NCBI RefSeq assembly: GCF_029761915.1
Contig: NZ_CP121695.1
Span: forward strand, 8,523,501 to 8,587,500
Length of the DNA stretch: 64,000 nucleotides
Source of the DNA: Bradyrhizobium sp. CB1650
GTDB lineage: Bacteria > Pseudomonadota > Alphaproteobacteria > Rhizobiales > Xanthobacteraceae
Direction: 5' to 3'
The notes below the pieces were generated by a model, which worked only from the letters and a program-made list of their open reading frames with translations, did not search any database and was not told the origin of the DNA. Made by a program: the position numbers and the translations under genes. Position 1 is the first letter of the stretch; each line of letters opens with the position of its first letter. Shown in pieces: positions 11,138 through 20,216 of the stretch.

Positions 11138-11163
11138 TCTAGGCTACATATTTTCGAAGGAGG
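11138..11163 (+). repeat. second copy of TTCTAGGCTACAT motif
   Basis: TTCTAGGCTACATATTT followed by TCGAAGGAG, identical except for one base to 7778-7803. GTTAAC lies about 37 bases upstream, as TTAAC does at the first copy. The two copies are direct repeats on either side of the IS21 element. The end of the motif looks like a ribosome binding site (GAAGGAG), so this may be a conserved promoter plus leader. Confidence 0.5.
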
Positions 11164-11254
11164 TCCCGCCGAGGCGAGACGGGCCGGCCTGTCCATGCAC
11201 CCCCGGGGGGGTCGAAACGAGCGGCGAGATCCCGACGCGGCTGTAGGAAGCGAC

Positions 11255-12496
11255 TGCCTGGTCGCATCACTTACTGCTTCGGCATTCGATCGGAGCGGCG
11301 CCTTTGCGAGGAGGTCCACCTTAACTTGGCCTACCGGTGGTTCTGCCGGCTCGGCCTGGATGGAGCGGTGCCGGATCATTCGACATTCTCGAAGAACAGG
11401 CATGGCCGGTTCCGGCAGAGCGATCTCTTCCGTCGTGTGTTCGAGAGCGTCTTGCGCCGCTGCATCGACGAACGACTGGTCGGCGGCGAAGGATTTGCAG
11501 TCGATGCGAGCCTAATCAAGGCCGATGCCAATCGGCAGAAAGGGGTCGAAGGCGACAAGGGACTTCCAGCGGAGGCCACCGGCCGAGCGATCGAGGAGTA
11601 TCTGGCCGTCCTTGATGATGCCGCTTTCGGCGCCGCGACCGAAGTCACCCCGAAGTTCGTGTCGCCCTCCGACCCGGCGGCGCGCTGGACGGGGGCGCAC
11701 GGCGGCCAAGCCTTCTTTGCCTACTCAACGAACTATCTGATCGACGTCGAGAATGCGATCATCGTCGATGTCGAGGCGACCACGGCCATCCGGCAGGCGG
11801 AGGTGTTGGCCGCCAAGCGCATGATTGAGCGCTCGTTCAAACGGTTCGATCTCTACCCGAGCCGGCTCCTCGGCGACAGCGGGTATGGCTCGGCCGAGAT
11901 GCTCGGCTGGCTGCTCTATGAGCACGGGATCGAGCCACACGTTACAGTGTTCGACAAGTCGGCCCGCACAGACGGGACCTTGTCGCGCGAGGACTTCACC
12001 TATGACCACGCGGGTGACGTCTATCGCTGTCCCGCCGGCAAGGTCCTCACAACGACCGGAACGCTGGTGAACGATGGTGCCACGATGCTCTACGTCGCCA
12101 GCAAGCGCGATTGCGATCGATGCGCCCTCAAGTCCCGGTGCTGTCCCAAGCAGGCATCGCGGAAAGTACCGCGCTCCATCTATGAGGGCGCTCGCGATAT
12201 GGCGCGCCAGATCGCCAGGTCATGGGAAGGTCGCACTTCGCGTCGTCTCCGCAAAAAGATCGAGATGCTGTTCGCGCACCTGAAGCGCATTCTCAAGCTC
12301 GACCGTCTACGGTTGCGAGGTCCAAACGGCGCGCGTGACGAGTTCGTCCTCGCAGCCACCGCTCAGAACCTTCGCAAGATCGCCAAACTGATTCCGATGC
12401 AAACCCTTAAGCCCGCTTAAATGCCAGCTAAGCCGTTCGGCCGCTTTCGAGCTGGCGCCATTACATCGAATTACTGCTGCCTTTTTCAACGGTATC
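11255..12496 (+). mobile_element. IS1182-like element, left end missing
   Basis: The right part of an element closely related to the one at 30227-31716. Its right terminal repeat reads GCCTTTTTCAACGGTATC (12479-12496), matching the terminus of the other copy. The left terminus and the first part of the transposase are absent, and sequence upstream of about 11260 no longer matches the second copy. It is a defective remnant, unable to move unless supplied with both ends. Confidence 0.7.
11262..12420 (+). pseudogene. IS1182-like DDE transposase, 5'-truncated
   Basis: The frame can be read from about 11265 (YCFGIRSERRLCEEVHLNLA) to the stop at 12420, giving YRWFCRLGLDGAVPDHSTFS, FAVDASLIKADANRQKG, LLGDSGYGSAEMLGWL and the C-terminal RRLRKKIEMLFAHLKRILKL. 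Compared with the other copy, about 75 N-terminal residues (MMGHRQVEQVALFYEF onward) are missing. The remaining frame is undamaged, unlike the other copy, which has two frameshifts. No proper start codon with ribosome site is evident; the TTG at 11326 is an artefact. Confidence 0.8.
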
Positions 12497-12562
12497 GGCC
12501 ACAAGCGGTCATGAACGGCAAATCTCCGTGCACACAAAGGAGACGGCGGGTTCGCATGGTCG

Positions 12563-12928
12563 CTAAGCTGCCACTAACTCTCGGATCGTGCCCACAACCT
12601 CGTCTGGAGTATACGGCTTCCGAAGGAACCGGCCGCCCTCAGGCAAATCGTGTTCTGTGACCTGTGCGTGCCCGGACGTCGCAATGATTTTGATAGGCGG
12701 CCATCGGTGACGAACGAAATGGGCCAGCTTCAGGCCGTCCATTGAACCTGGCATTTGGATGTCGGTGAAGACGACGTGGATGTCGGGGCGTTTCTCAAGG
12801 ATCGCGATAGCTTCGTCGGCGTTGCGCGCCTCAATGACTTCGAAGCCAGCCTCGGTGACGGCTTCCAATGCCGCGATGCAAACAAAGGGCTCGTCTTCGA
12901 CGACAAGAATGATCGGGCGAGCACGCAT
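12563..12928 (-). CDS. single-domain response regulator (121 aa)
   Basis: A receiver domain and nothing else. It starts MRARPIILVVEDEPFV with the acidic pair E11/D12, the phosphoacceptor D56 in VVFTDIQMPG, TSGHAQ for the conserved Thr/Ser, and K near 104 in FLRKPYTPDEV. It has no output domain, so it acts by protein contact or as a phosphate sink. It lies downstream of an HWE histidine kinase on the same strand (gap about 210 bp), the likely partner. I chose the ATG at 12928 because longer starts add non-receiver sequence. Confidence 0.88.
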   Translation of the reverse strand: MRARPIILVVEDEPFVCIAALEAVTEAGFEVIEARNADEAIAILEKRPDIHVVFTDIQMPGSMDGLKLAHFVRHRWPPIKIIATSGHAQVTEHDLPEGGRFLRKPYTPDEVVGTIRELVAA

Positions 12929-13137
12929 GGAACCCGTCAACTGAATGAAACACCATTGTCTCATTGGTAAAAAGGCCGCCGAAGTAGCTTTGTTCCCTGC
13001 CGTCCCCTTGACCCGGCCCACAGCTTCCGAGCCTGACACGATCTCTAGCGTTGCGTTGAAGCGGCGGCGACATACTCGCATCGTGGCTCCGAAGCATGAT
13101 CGGCCGCGACATCAGCGCTTCGAACTTTGTTGCGACC

Positions 13138-14502
13138 TTAGACCTGAATGGTAATTTGACAGACAAGTCCGTCTTTTTGCCAGTCGAAGCGAGTGCTCCC
13201 TTTCAGTTGGCCCATCATCCCTTCAATGATACGGCTGCCCACGCCCTTTGTTGTAGGTTCGTGCACTGCCGGGCCGCCCCTCTCTTTCCAAAGCAGGTGC
13301 AATTGACCGTCAGCCTTGTGCGACCATTCTAAAAGGACGCAACCGTTGGGCTGGGACAAAGCGCCGTACTTCGCGGCATTGGTTGCCAGCTCGTGCAAGG
13401 TAACGGCTATTGCTTGAGCGACGCCGGGTTCGAGCAGGATTTGCGGTCCGTCTATGACGACCCGCTTCCCACCTGCATCGGAATACGGGGCCAGTTCTTG
13501 GGTGGCGACCGCCGATAGCTCCGCACCGATCCAACGCGTTGAGACAAATAACGAGCAAACATTCGCAAGAGCCCGGATGCGGCCAATGATTGACTGTTTG
13601 AGTTCTTCTGGGGAGCTTGACTGAGATAAATTGACCGTTGCCATTACGCTCGCAAGCAAGTTCTTGCTTCGATGCTCGGCTTCGCGCGCCAATGTCGCGA
13701 TCAGCTCTTGATCTCTCTTTTGTTGGGTAACATCTCTCGCGATCTTCGATGCGCCGATGATCCTGCCGCTGTCGTCTTTAACAGGAGAAACGGTCAGCGA
13801 AACGGCGACTAAGCTGCCATCCTTGCGTCGGCGAACAGTCTCAAAATGGTCGATGCGCTCCCCTCTTCTGAGGCGCGTCAGAATTTCGCGCTCTTCGCTT
13901 TGGCGGTCCTCGGGGATCACAATTGTAATAGGCTGACCAATCGCCTCGCGGGCCGAGAAGCCAAATATGCGCTCAGCAGCTTTATTCCAGCTTGTAATCA
14001 CGCCATCGAGGCTTTTGCTCACGATGACATCGTCGCTGTTCTCAACTATGGACGCCAAGAAGCGCAACCGTTGCTGGCTTTCGCGAAGCGTAAGTTCGAT
14101 CTCGCTGCGTGCGGTAACGTCACGATTGGCTTCGAGCACGAGACTTTCACCGAACAATTGCATCCGGCTCTCGACGACGACTTCGCTGCCATCCTTGCGG
14201 ATGTGACGCAACTCACCTAACCAGTGCTGCCTATCCCGAAGCTGCGAGCGCAAATCGGTAAGATCGATGGGAAATTTAGTTTGCAGTAGAACGTGACTGT
14301 TGCGTCCGACCGCTTCGTCCTGCGCAAAACCGTAGAGCCGCTCAGCCCCTGCGTTCCAAAATTCGATTGGGCCGTCCAAGCGCCACGTGAGCATCGGTTC
14401 GTAGGATCGTGCCAGCAGATTGGCCAGTCCGTCCGCAGGGTCCGAGGCCGCCTCGCTACCGCGAGACTTGCGCTCAATTCCTAATGCGCTTTTCCAACCC
14501 AC
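13138..14502 (-). CDS. HWE-family histidine kinase with two PAS domains
   Basis: The 454-aa soluble sensor kinase has two PAS domains. PAS 1 spans about 25-130 (LTWRLDGPIEFWNAGAERLY). PAS 2 with its PAC spans about 145-260 (ITSWNKAAERIFGFSAREAI and IIGASKIARDVTQQKR). The HWE dimerisation block has phosphoacceptor H277 in EAEHRSKNLL, and the ATPase part carries HELATNAAKYG (370-380) and WKERGGP. HWE kinases are common in rhizobia and often signal to single-domain regulators such as the one at 12563-12928. There are no transmembrane segments and no LOV cysteine motif, so the signal is unknown. Confidence 0.9.
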   Translation of the reverse strand: MGWKSALGIERKSRGSEAASDPADGLANLLARSYEPMLTWRLDGPIEFWNAGAERLYGFAQDEAVGRNSHVLLQTKFPIDLTDLRSQLRDRQHWLGELRHIRKDGSEVVVESRMQLFGESLVLEANRDVTARSEIELTLRESQQRLRFLASIVENSDDVIVSKSLDGVITSWNKAAERIFGFSAREAIGQPITIVIPEDRQSEEREILTRLRRGERIDHFETVRRRKDGSLVAVSLTVSPVKDDSGRIIGASKIARDVTQQKRDQELIATLAREAEHRSKNLLASVMATVNLSQSSSPEELKQSIIGRIRALANVCSLFVSTRWIGAELSAVATQELAPYSDAGGKRVVIDGPQILLEPGVAQAIAVTLHELATNAAKYGALSQPNGCVLLEWSHKADGQLHLLWKERGGPAVHEPTTKGVGSRIIEGMMGQLKGSTRFDWQKDGLVCQITIQV

Positions 14503-14722
14503 CGGGAACTCCCAAGGCCTGCTGCCCAGCGCTGGCCGGCGAACATTGTATACCGGCGTCCACGGCGCGGCCCGTTAAAATTCGCATTGGGTTAAGGCGA
14601 CAGCGCATGTCCGATGGACCATCTCAGCGCCGCTGAATGTCCGCTAATGGGATGGTCCGGCCATGCTCCGGCCCTGCCAGCCCGAGAAGCTGGCAAGGGG
14701 CGCTCAAGACAAGGAGCACGCC

Positions 14723-15065
14723 ATGTCTCAGAAACTCAACGCAGCGATCGCCGTGATCGGCATCGATATCGGCAAAAACTCGTTCCACGTCGTGGGTCAT
14801 GATCACGGCGGCGCCATCGTGCTGCGGCAGAAGTGGTCGCGCGGCCAAGTGGAAACGCGGCTCGCCAACGTGCCGCCGTGCTTGATCGGTATGGAGGCCT
14901 GCGTCGGCGCCCATCATCTCAGCCGTAAACTCCAAATGCTTGGCCACGACGCCTGCCTGATGCCGGCGAAATACGTGCGCCCGTATTCGAAGGGACAGAA
15001 GAATGACTTCCGAGATGCGAAAGCCATCGCCGAGAAGTGCGAAGAACTCAACGTGAGCAAATCTA
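14723..15065 (+). pseudogene. IS110-family transposase, N-terminal remnant
   Basis: The ATG at 14723 (preceded by AAGGAG) begins MSQKLNAAIAVIGIDIGKNS, then VLRQKWSRGQVETRLANVPP, CLIGMEACVGAHHLSRKLQM and YSKGQKNDFRDAKAIAEKCE. These are the DEDD N-terminal domain motifs. Similarity ends near 15065, so the whole C-terminal half (transposase_20 domain) is lost. The break coincides with the start of the next element's flank. Confidence 0.75.
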
Positions 15066-15388
15066 GTCGGCTACGCCCCACTAAGCGGACCTCAAATGAG
15101 GGGTGTCGCCACTTCGGTGATGGGCCATGTGTGGACGGCTCCGGGTTGGCAAGGAGAATCTTCACGTCGCAGGATTGGTCGGAGCAGCCATGTGTTCGGC
15201 CTGTTTGCGCGGTACACATGACCGCTGGCCATAATGCCCTCCGCGGATCAGGTCCCGGTCAAAAGCACGCATTCGAGATGCCATGGCCCAAGTGGGTTGT
15301 CCTGATCGCCGGATCGACCGGCACTGCATTACGTGCTGTTCGCCCTCCCAACCGTTACGTCACGCCGGCGATGTCGGCGCGATCTCGT
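15066..15388. other. non-coding flank of the IS110 element
   Basis: No gene is supported. This stretch lies between the truncated IS110 copy and the stop of the intron-split IS110 transposase at 15389. It should contain that element's terminal non-coding sequence. I could not fix the element end, because IS110 elements lack obvious inverted repeats. Confidence 0.4.
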
Positions 15389-16170
15389 TTAGGCCGCCAG
15401 CGCGGCCGGCTCCTGGTAGCCTTCGTTCCTCGCCATCATCACCCAGGCCATCCTGGCAAGCTTGTTGGCAAGCGCGATGGCCGCGACCTTGGTGGGCCGC
15501 CGGGCCAACAATCGCGTGAGCCATGGCCGATGATCGGTGCCATGGATCTTGGCGTAGCGGATTACGGCGAGCGCGCCAGCCGTGAACAGGCTACGCAAAT
15601 AGCGATCGCCCTGCTTGCTGATGCTGCCAAGCTTGTCTTTGCCCCCGCTCGAGCTCTGCTTTGGCACGAGACCAACCCAGGCCGAGAAGTCCCGCCCGGA
15701 TCGGAAGGCTTTGGGATCGGCAATGCTGGCGACCAGCGCTGTTGCCAGCGCCGGACCGACGCCAGGGATCGCGTCCAGCCGCTTGCTCGTCGTGTTTGAT
15801 CGATGCCAGGCGATGATACGGCGGTCGAACTCCAGGATCTGGGCCTTCAGCGCGCGCAATTGACCGCCAAGAGCAGCAAGGCACATCCGGGCGACCTCCG
15901 GGACTCGGTCTTCGGCTTTATCGGCGACGACTTCCAGCAGTTGCTCGACGCCTCGCCGCCCAACAGGGGCGACAATCCCGAACTCGGCAAGATAGGCGCG
16001 GATCGAGTTGATGACTGCGGTCTGCTGGCGGATGAAGAGGTGGCGCGCTCGGTGAAGCATCAGACAGCTCTGTTGCTCGACTGTCTTGGTCGGCACGAAC
16101 CGCATGTTGGGCCTCGTCACCGCTTCACAGATCGCCTCCGCGTCCGTAGCGTCGTTTTTCTGCCGCTTGA
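15389..16170 (-). pseudogene. IS110-family transposase, 3' exon (downstream of group II intron)
   Basis: Joined to 18090-18339 this encodes a 343-aa IS110 transposase, a normal length. This exon begins with the two bases TC that complete the Val codon and then reads KRQKNDATDAEAICEAVTRP, the third acidic catalytic block. The transposase_20 domain follows with LDAIPGVGPALATALVASIA and SSGGKDKLGSISKQGDRYLR. With the intron removed the total is 1032 nt, an exact multiple of three. Whether it works depends on splicing; I mark it as interrupted rather than decayed, since no internal stop or frameshift is seen. Confidence 0.85.
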
Positions 16171-16230
16171 GTAGAGTCGAGGAGAGGCGCGGTGATGCGC
16201 TTGTTGCGCGTTCCGTTTCCTCTCCCCGCT

Positions 16231-16275
16231 CATCAAACCGGACGTGCAGTTTTCCCGCATCCGGCTTTCCGACAG
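16231..16275 (-). other. group II intron domain V (catalytic hairpin)
   Basis: The complement reads AGCCGGATGCGGGAAAACTG followed by CACGTCCGGTTT. It forms the short domain V stem with the AGC catalytic triad, a GAAA-type tetraloop and a two-base bulge before CGTCCGG. It lies just past the maturase stop (16282) and about 60 nt before the intron 3' end, with a domain VI-like stem (GGGAGAGG ... CCTCTCC) between. Its preservation suggests a ribozyme that can still fold. Confidence 0.8.
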
Positions 16276-16281
16276 GTTTCG

Positions 16282-17598
16282 TCACAAGGCGCACGTCGGC
16301 GACACTTTGCGCACGCGGTTCAGCACAAGTACGCCAGGGTTCCCATAGAACTGATCAGAGAACCGTCTGACGCCACGTCCTGGCGTCTTATGTCGTCTGC
16401 GCAGAAAGGCGAGCACGCGGTCGAAGACGTGTCGATCAACGGCCTGATGAGCCGTAGCAAGAGAGCCATAGTTGAAGTAAGCGGACCAGCCGCGCAGAAG
16501 GCGGTTCAGTCGTGCTTGTACTTCGGGCCAAGCGCCCTTGTTGCCCGGCGTCAGCAGTACGCTGACCTTCCTCTTGATCCGCAGCACGCTTTTCTTGGAA
16601 GGAGCCGCGCCAAGATACCATCGTCCCCCATTGCGGAAGCGGCGGGGTCCGAGCGTGTACCCAAGGAAGTCAAAGCTTTCCAGTCGGGCATTCTTCACCG
16701 AGGTTTTAGTCTCGTTGAGCGTCAACCCAAGCTTGGTCATCACCGCTTTCGTCCACGTCAATGCCTCCTCCGCGTGGCCGCGGCTGAGAATGACGAAGTC
16801 GTCGGCATAGGAGATAACCTGGGCATGGAATGCTTCACGCCGACCGCTGAGACGCCAATGTTTCAGGAACCGGTTCATGTAGATGACGGAGAGCAGCGGA
16901 CTGATGACACCGCCCTGTGGCGTGCCACGCTTGTTGCTCTTACCGCCGCTCATGCGCCGTTTCCCGTCGCTATCCCGCTCCTCGACCGGTACTCGCAGCC
17001 ATAACTTAATCAGCCGCAGCACATTCCGGTCGACGATGCGTCGGGCCACCGATTTGAGGAGGTCCGAGTGCGGAATCGTGTCGAAATATTTCGACAAATC
17101 GGCGTCAACAACGTCCGTGTAGCCCCGGCACACAAGCCGGTGCACTTCCTTGACGGCATCGACCGCGTTGCGACGCGGGCGATATCCATAAGCGCCATCC
17201 TCGAAATCCGCCTCGAAGATCGGCTCCAGCACAATCTTTGCGGCAGCTTGGACGACTCGGTCCCGGATTGTTGGGATACCGAGCGGACGTTCGCCGCCGC
17301 CGGGCTTCGGGATCATCACCCGCCGCACTGGATCGGGCCGGTAAGTCTTCGTGACGAGTTCATCGCGCAGGCCAGCCAACCATGCTTCGAGTCCCGACGC
17401 GTCGATTTGCTCGAAAGTTGTTCCGTCCACTCCTGGCGCACCCGCATTGGCGCGGGCCAGCTTGTAGGCGTGGCTCAGAATGTCCTCGCGGCAAATCTTG
17501 TCGTACAGCACGTAGAAGCGGAAGGCAGGCTCCGCCTTTGCCTTGCAATAAAGCTTTCTCTGAAGGCTCCTGATCTTATCGGGCGTTTCAAGGCTCAT
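16282..17598 (-). CDS. ltrA: group II intron reverse transcriptase/maturase
   Basis: The 438-aa intron-encoded protein has the RT blocks in order: DADLSKYFDTIPH near 165-177, GTPQGGVISPLLSVIY at 225-240, and catalytic YADD at 264-267. NETKTSVKNARLESFDFLGY follows, then a maturase domain X (RLNRLLRGWSAYFNYG). No HNH endonuclease follows, so retrohoming would rely on nicked or replicating DNA. The protein helps the RNA fold and splice and reverse-transcribes it at new sites. I chose the ATG at 17598 because the upstream extension is Gly/Lys-rich and unlike the family. The frame is intact. Confidence 0.92.
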   Translation of the reverse strand: MSLETPDKIRSLQRKLYCKAKAEPAFRFYVLYDKICREDILSHAYKLARANAGAPGVDGTTFEQIDASGLEAWLAGLRDELVTKTYRPDPVRRVMIPKPGGGERPLGIPTIRDRVVQAAAKIVLEPIFEADFEDGAYGYRPRRNAVDAVKEVHRLVCRGYTDVVDADLSKYFDTIPHSDLLKSVARRIVDRNVLRLIKLWLRVPVEERDSDGKRRMSGGKSNKRGTPQGGVISPLLSVIYMNRFLKHWRLSGRREAFHAQVISYADDFVILSRGHAEEALTWTKAVMTKLGLTLNETKTSVKNARLESFDFLGYTLGPRRFRNGGRWYLGAAPSKKSVLRIKRKVSVLLTPGNKGAWPEVQARLNRLLRGWSAYFNYGSLATAHQAVDRHVFDRVLAFLRRRHKTPGRGVRRFSDQFYGNPGVLVLNRVRKVSPTCAL

Positions 17599-18089
17599 CG
17601 CCAATCTACCCTTTCCCTCGCCATCTTCAAAAGCGCACCTGAAGTCAGGGTCCTTTCCTCCACCGGAATTACCCGGTTTCATCGGTACCTATGACCCTGT
17701 CCGACTCCCGTCCGGTCCATCGACTACTCAATGCTGAAGGCGCGACCTTCGACCAAGACGGGTCTCCCCCGATTACCCGCACTACCTTTCCAGCGTGCCG
17801 TGCCCATTACCCCGGTGAACCAGACAGGTGCATGCGTCGATTGCTTCCCTGTCGGCGCGGCCTTCCCCGCCATACGATCGGGTCGGCATTCACATCGTAA
17901 CTTTCGAGGCGTGCTCAGGCTTCACTCACGTTACGGCCCGCTGGATTGCTCGGCCGCCCAAGGCGACCTTTGTCACGAGGCTTCGGTCCGTCCGATTGCT
18001 CGTCCAGACCGCTCGTCAGCTACCAGATCAATCGACAATTCTCTGGGTGGATCCTTCCTCCACTGGTAATGCGCGCCGTCGGGGCGCAC

Positions 18090-18339
18090 CGTAGGGCTTC
18101 ACATAGGCCGGAGGCATCAATCGCACCGTATGTCCCAACGCCTGCAGCTCGCGAGACCAATGGTGCGATGATGCGCACGCCTCGATGCCTACCAGGCATG
18201 GCGTCAGCTTCTGGAAAAATGCCAGGACGTGGCGGCGCCTCAACTGACGGCGCAGGACCACCTGCCCGGCTGCATCAACGCCATGCACTTGAAAGACCGA
18301 CTTGGCGATATCGAGACCGATTGTCGAAATTGACTGCAT
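18090..18339 (-). pseudogene. IS110-family transposase, 5' exon (upstream of group II intron)
   Basis: The exon starts MQSISTIGLDIAKSVFQVHG (first catalytic Asp), continues through CLVGIEACASSHHWSRELQA (Glu block) and stops after LMPPAYVKPY plus one base. The rest of the enzyme is at 15389-16170. The intron sits about four residues ahead of the KNDATDA catalytic block. Without splicing, translation runs into the intron and ends shortly after, giving a dead fragment. Confidence 0.85.
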
Positions 18340-18554
18340 AGGCTGCTCCTCCGAATCGTGAGAGCCTCAAAACGGCACCCACTCCTTGGCACTCTCGTGC
18401 CGGTGGAGGAGCCGTCCACATGGGGTAATCGCGGGAGCGAGTCGCCCCTGAATCAGTCCCAACCGACAATGGAAGCTGGTGGCTGTTCCCCGATAGGATG
18501 GAAATACGGGCTCACGACTGGACGCCGGGCCCAAGCATCGAATGGAGAACAGCC
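18340..18554. other. non-coding junction between two divergent IS110 elements
   Basis: This stretch separates the ATG of the intron-split transposase (minus strand, 18339) from the ATG of a different IS110 transposase (plus strand, 18555). It therefore holds the 5' ends of both elements. IS110-type elements encode a structured bridge RNA in the non-coding end near the transposase start or stop, so one or two may lie here. I see imperfect palindromes but no certain structure. Confidence 0.35.
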
Positions 18555-19580
18555 ATGGAAGAGTATATTGGTCTCGACGTGTCGATGAAAGAGACGGCAG
18601 TCTCGATCCGCCGAGCAGGTGAACGGATCTGGCGCGGCAAGTGCGCATCTGATCCCAGCATTGTCGCCGAGCTTATCCGCAAGCGGGCGCCATCCGTGAA
18701 ACGCGTGGTATTCGAGACCGGACCGCTGTCGGTATGGTTCTATCATTCTCTGCGCACCGAAGGGTTGCCGGCGATCTGCATCGATGCGCGCCATGCTAAA
18801 GCGGCGCTCGATATGGCAACGAATAAGACGGACGCGAACGACGCCGATGGTCTGGCGCAGCTCGCGGAAGTCGGGTTCTTTCGTGAGGTGCGTGTGAAGG
18901 GCTTCGACAGCATGCTGACCCGCACGCTTGTCGCAGCGCGGACGCGGCTGGTCCGAATCACTACCGAGCTTTCCAACCAGATCCGCGGTGTCATGAAAAC
19001 CTTCGGTCTGCTCGTTCCCGCCGGAAAGGGAAGCACCTTCGAGAAGAATGTGCGGAGCCTTCTTGCCGACCAGGACGGACTTGCATCCATCGTGCTGCCG
19101 ATGCTGGAAGCCTGGCGCGGCATTCGCCTCCGCGCCGCCGAACTCGGACGCCAATTGGTGCGGGACGCGCGCAAGAGTCAGGCTTGCCGCATCCTCATGT
19201 CGATTCCTGGCATCGGTGCGATCACCGCAACCTCCTTTACCACAGCAATTGAGGAGCCTGACAACTTCAGGAAGTCCCGATCTGTCGGTGCGTGGATCGG
19301 GCTAACAACGCGCCGCTACCAATCCGGAGAAGTCGATTATGACGGCCATATATCTCGACGTGGCGACCACAATTTGCGAGGGCTTCTCTACGAAGCGGCG
19401 GCGGTCATTCTGACGCGCAGCTCAACTCACAGCACGCTGCGCACGTGGGGTCTGCAGCTCCGGGGGAGGATCGGCTTCAAAAGAGCTGCCGTGGCTGTGG
19501 CGCGCAAACTGGCGGTAATAATGCATACGATGCTTAAGACCGGCGAGCTGTTTAACCCGAATGCCGGAGCCGCCGCATAA
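18555..19580 (+). CDS. IS110-family transposase, complete (341 aa)
   Basis: Starts MEEYIGLDVSMKETAVSIRR with the first catalytic Asp, followed by VVFETGPLSVWFYHSLR, KTDANDADGLAQLAEVG and the C-terminal domain SIPGIGAITATSFTTAIEEP, then YQSGEVDYDGHISRRGDHNL with the nucleophilic serine region. The length is normal and there is no frameshift, so the enzyme may be active. It is only moderately similar to the window-edge copy and differs clearly from the intron-split one, so at least three IS110 lineages meet here. I preferred 18555 over an upstream ATG at 18498 because the family begins at YIGLDVS. Confidence 0.93.
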   Translation: MEEYIGLDVSMKETAVSIRRAGERIWRGKCASDPSIVAELIRKRAPSVKRVVFETGPLSVWFYHSLRTEGLPAICIDARHAKAALDMATNKTDANDADGLAQLAEVGFFREVRVKGFDSMLTRTLVAARTRLVRITTELSNQIRGVMKTFGLLVPAGKGSTFEKNVRSLLADQDGLASIVLPMLEAWRGIRLRAAELGRQLVRDARKSQACRILMSIPGIGAITATSFTTAIEEPDNFRKSRSVGAWIGLTTRRYQSGEVDYDGHISRRGDHNLRGLLYEAAAVILTRSSTHSTLRTWGLQLRGRIGFKRAAVAVARKLAVIMHTMLKTGELFNPNAGAAA

Positions 19581-19952
19581 GTCCCGATCGCGTTCGGAAC
19601 CCGAACGCCTAAGGCGTCCCTGCCGGGACGTGAGCCGAGCCATTCCGCTGATGCTGTTGCATTGCTGACTCAGCAAAGTGCGTCGTCCACATTGAAGGCT
19701 CGTCCCGCGAAGCTCCATCATGCGGCGGCTGATGCCGACCGCGAAGACAACCATGCACCCGGCAGTGTCTCCTCAGGGATTATATGCTTGACGCCCCGGC
19801 AGCGATTAGACAACAGCATCAATAGTCGACATCCAGATGCAGGGAGCCCCACTTCAGGTAGCCTTAGTCCTCGCAAATGCGCTTGCAGTACGCGCGTCGC
19901 AGACTTGGGCGAACAACACCGCCCCAATGTGAATTTCGAGCGGGCCTGGCGA
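19581..19952. other. non-coding, downstream end of IS110 element
   Basis: Contains the 3' flank of the IS110 element (CGCCTAAGGCGTCCCTGCCGG region near 19605) and then mixed sequence without any frame that looks protein-like. No terminator with a clear T-run is visible. Confidence 0.35.
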
Positions 19953-20168
19953 TCAGCTCTGGATGGACTTTACGGTAGAAATCGGCCATCGGCCCTCATG
20001 CCCACTGATCGATATACGAAGTCCGTGTAGGTCGTCGAGGTCGATGCGATCGATCGCGCCAGCCTTGCCGTCGCTCATGACAACAGCCCTACCGACCAAC
20101 TCGTCCTCGGCTGCATGCAATTCGCGGAGAATGTTTATCGCTCGTTCCTCGCCAGAGCTCGACCAACT
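19953..20168 (-). CDS. small hypothetical protein (71 aa)
   Basis: Reads MSWSSSGEERAINILRELHA, AEDELVGRAVVMSDGKAGAI, DRIDLDDLHGLRISISGHEG, then PISTVKSIQS. The acidic helix followed by a beta-rich half with DGKAGxIDxIxLDxxHGLRI resembles a small PRC-barrel-like or rhizobial hypothetical protein. It has a plausible start with internal consistency but no named family. It lies alone on the minus strand, 48 bases past the stop of the 20217-20552 gene. Confidence 0.5.
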   Translation of the reverse strand, partial: SWSSSGEERAINILRELHAAEDELVGRAVVMSDGKAGAIDRIDLDDLHGLRISISGHEGRWPISTVKSIQS

Positions 20169-20216
20169 CATGCACAAAAGCCTTTCGCACAACAGAATCT
20201 GGAAACAGAGAGGACC

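Larger units (their letters stand above)
16171..18089 (-). mobile_element. group II intron inside an IS110 transposase gene
   Basis: The intron reads on the minus strand from GTGCGCCCC at 18089 (matching the GUGYG 5' end rule) to CGACTCTAC at 16171 (AY end). Length is 1919 nt. It contains a reverse-transcriptase maturase ORF in the usual position and a domain V hairpin next to the 3' end. About 490 nt of RNA precede the ORF, enough for domains I to III. The exons are both parts of one IS110 transposase and join in frame (TAC G|TC AAG gives Tyr-Val-Lys). I cannot assign the intron class or the EBS/IBS pairings by eye. Confidence 0.9.
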
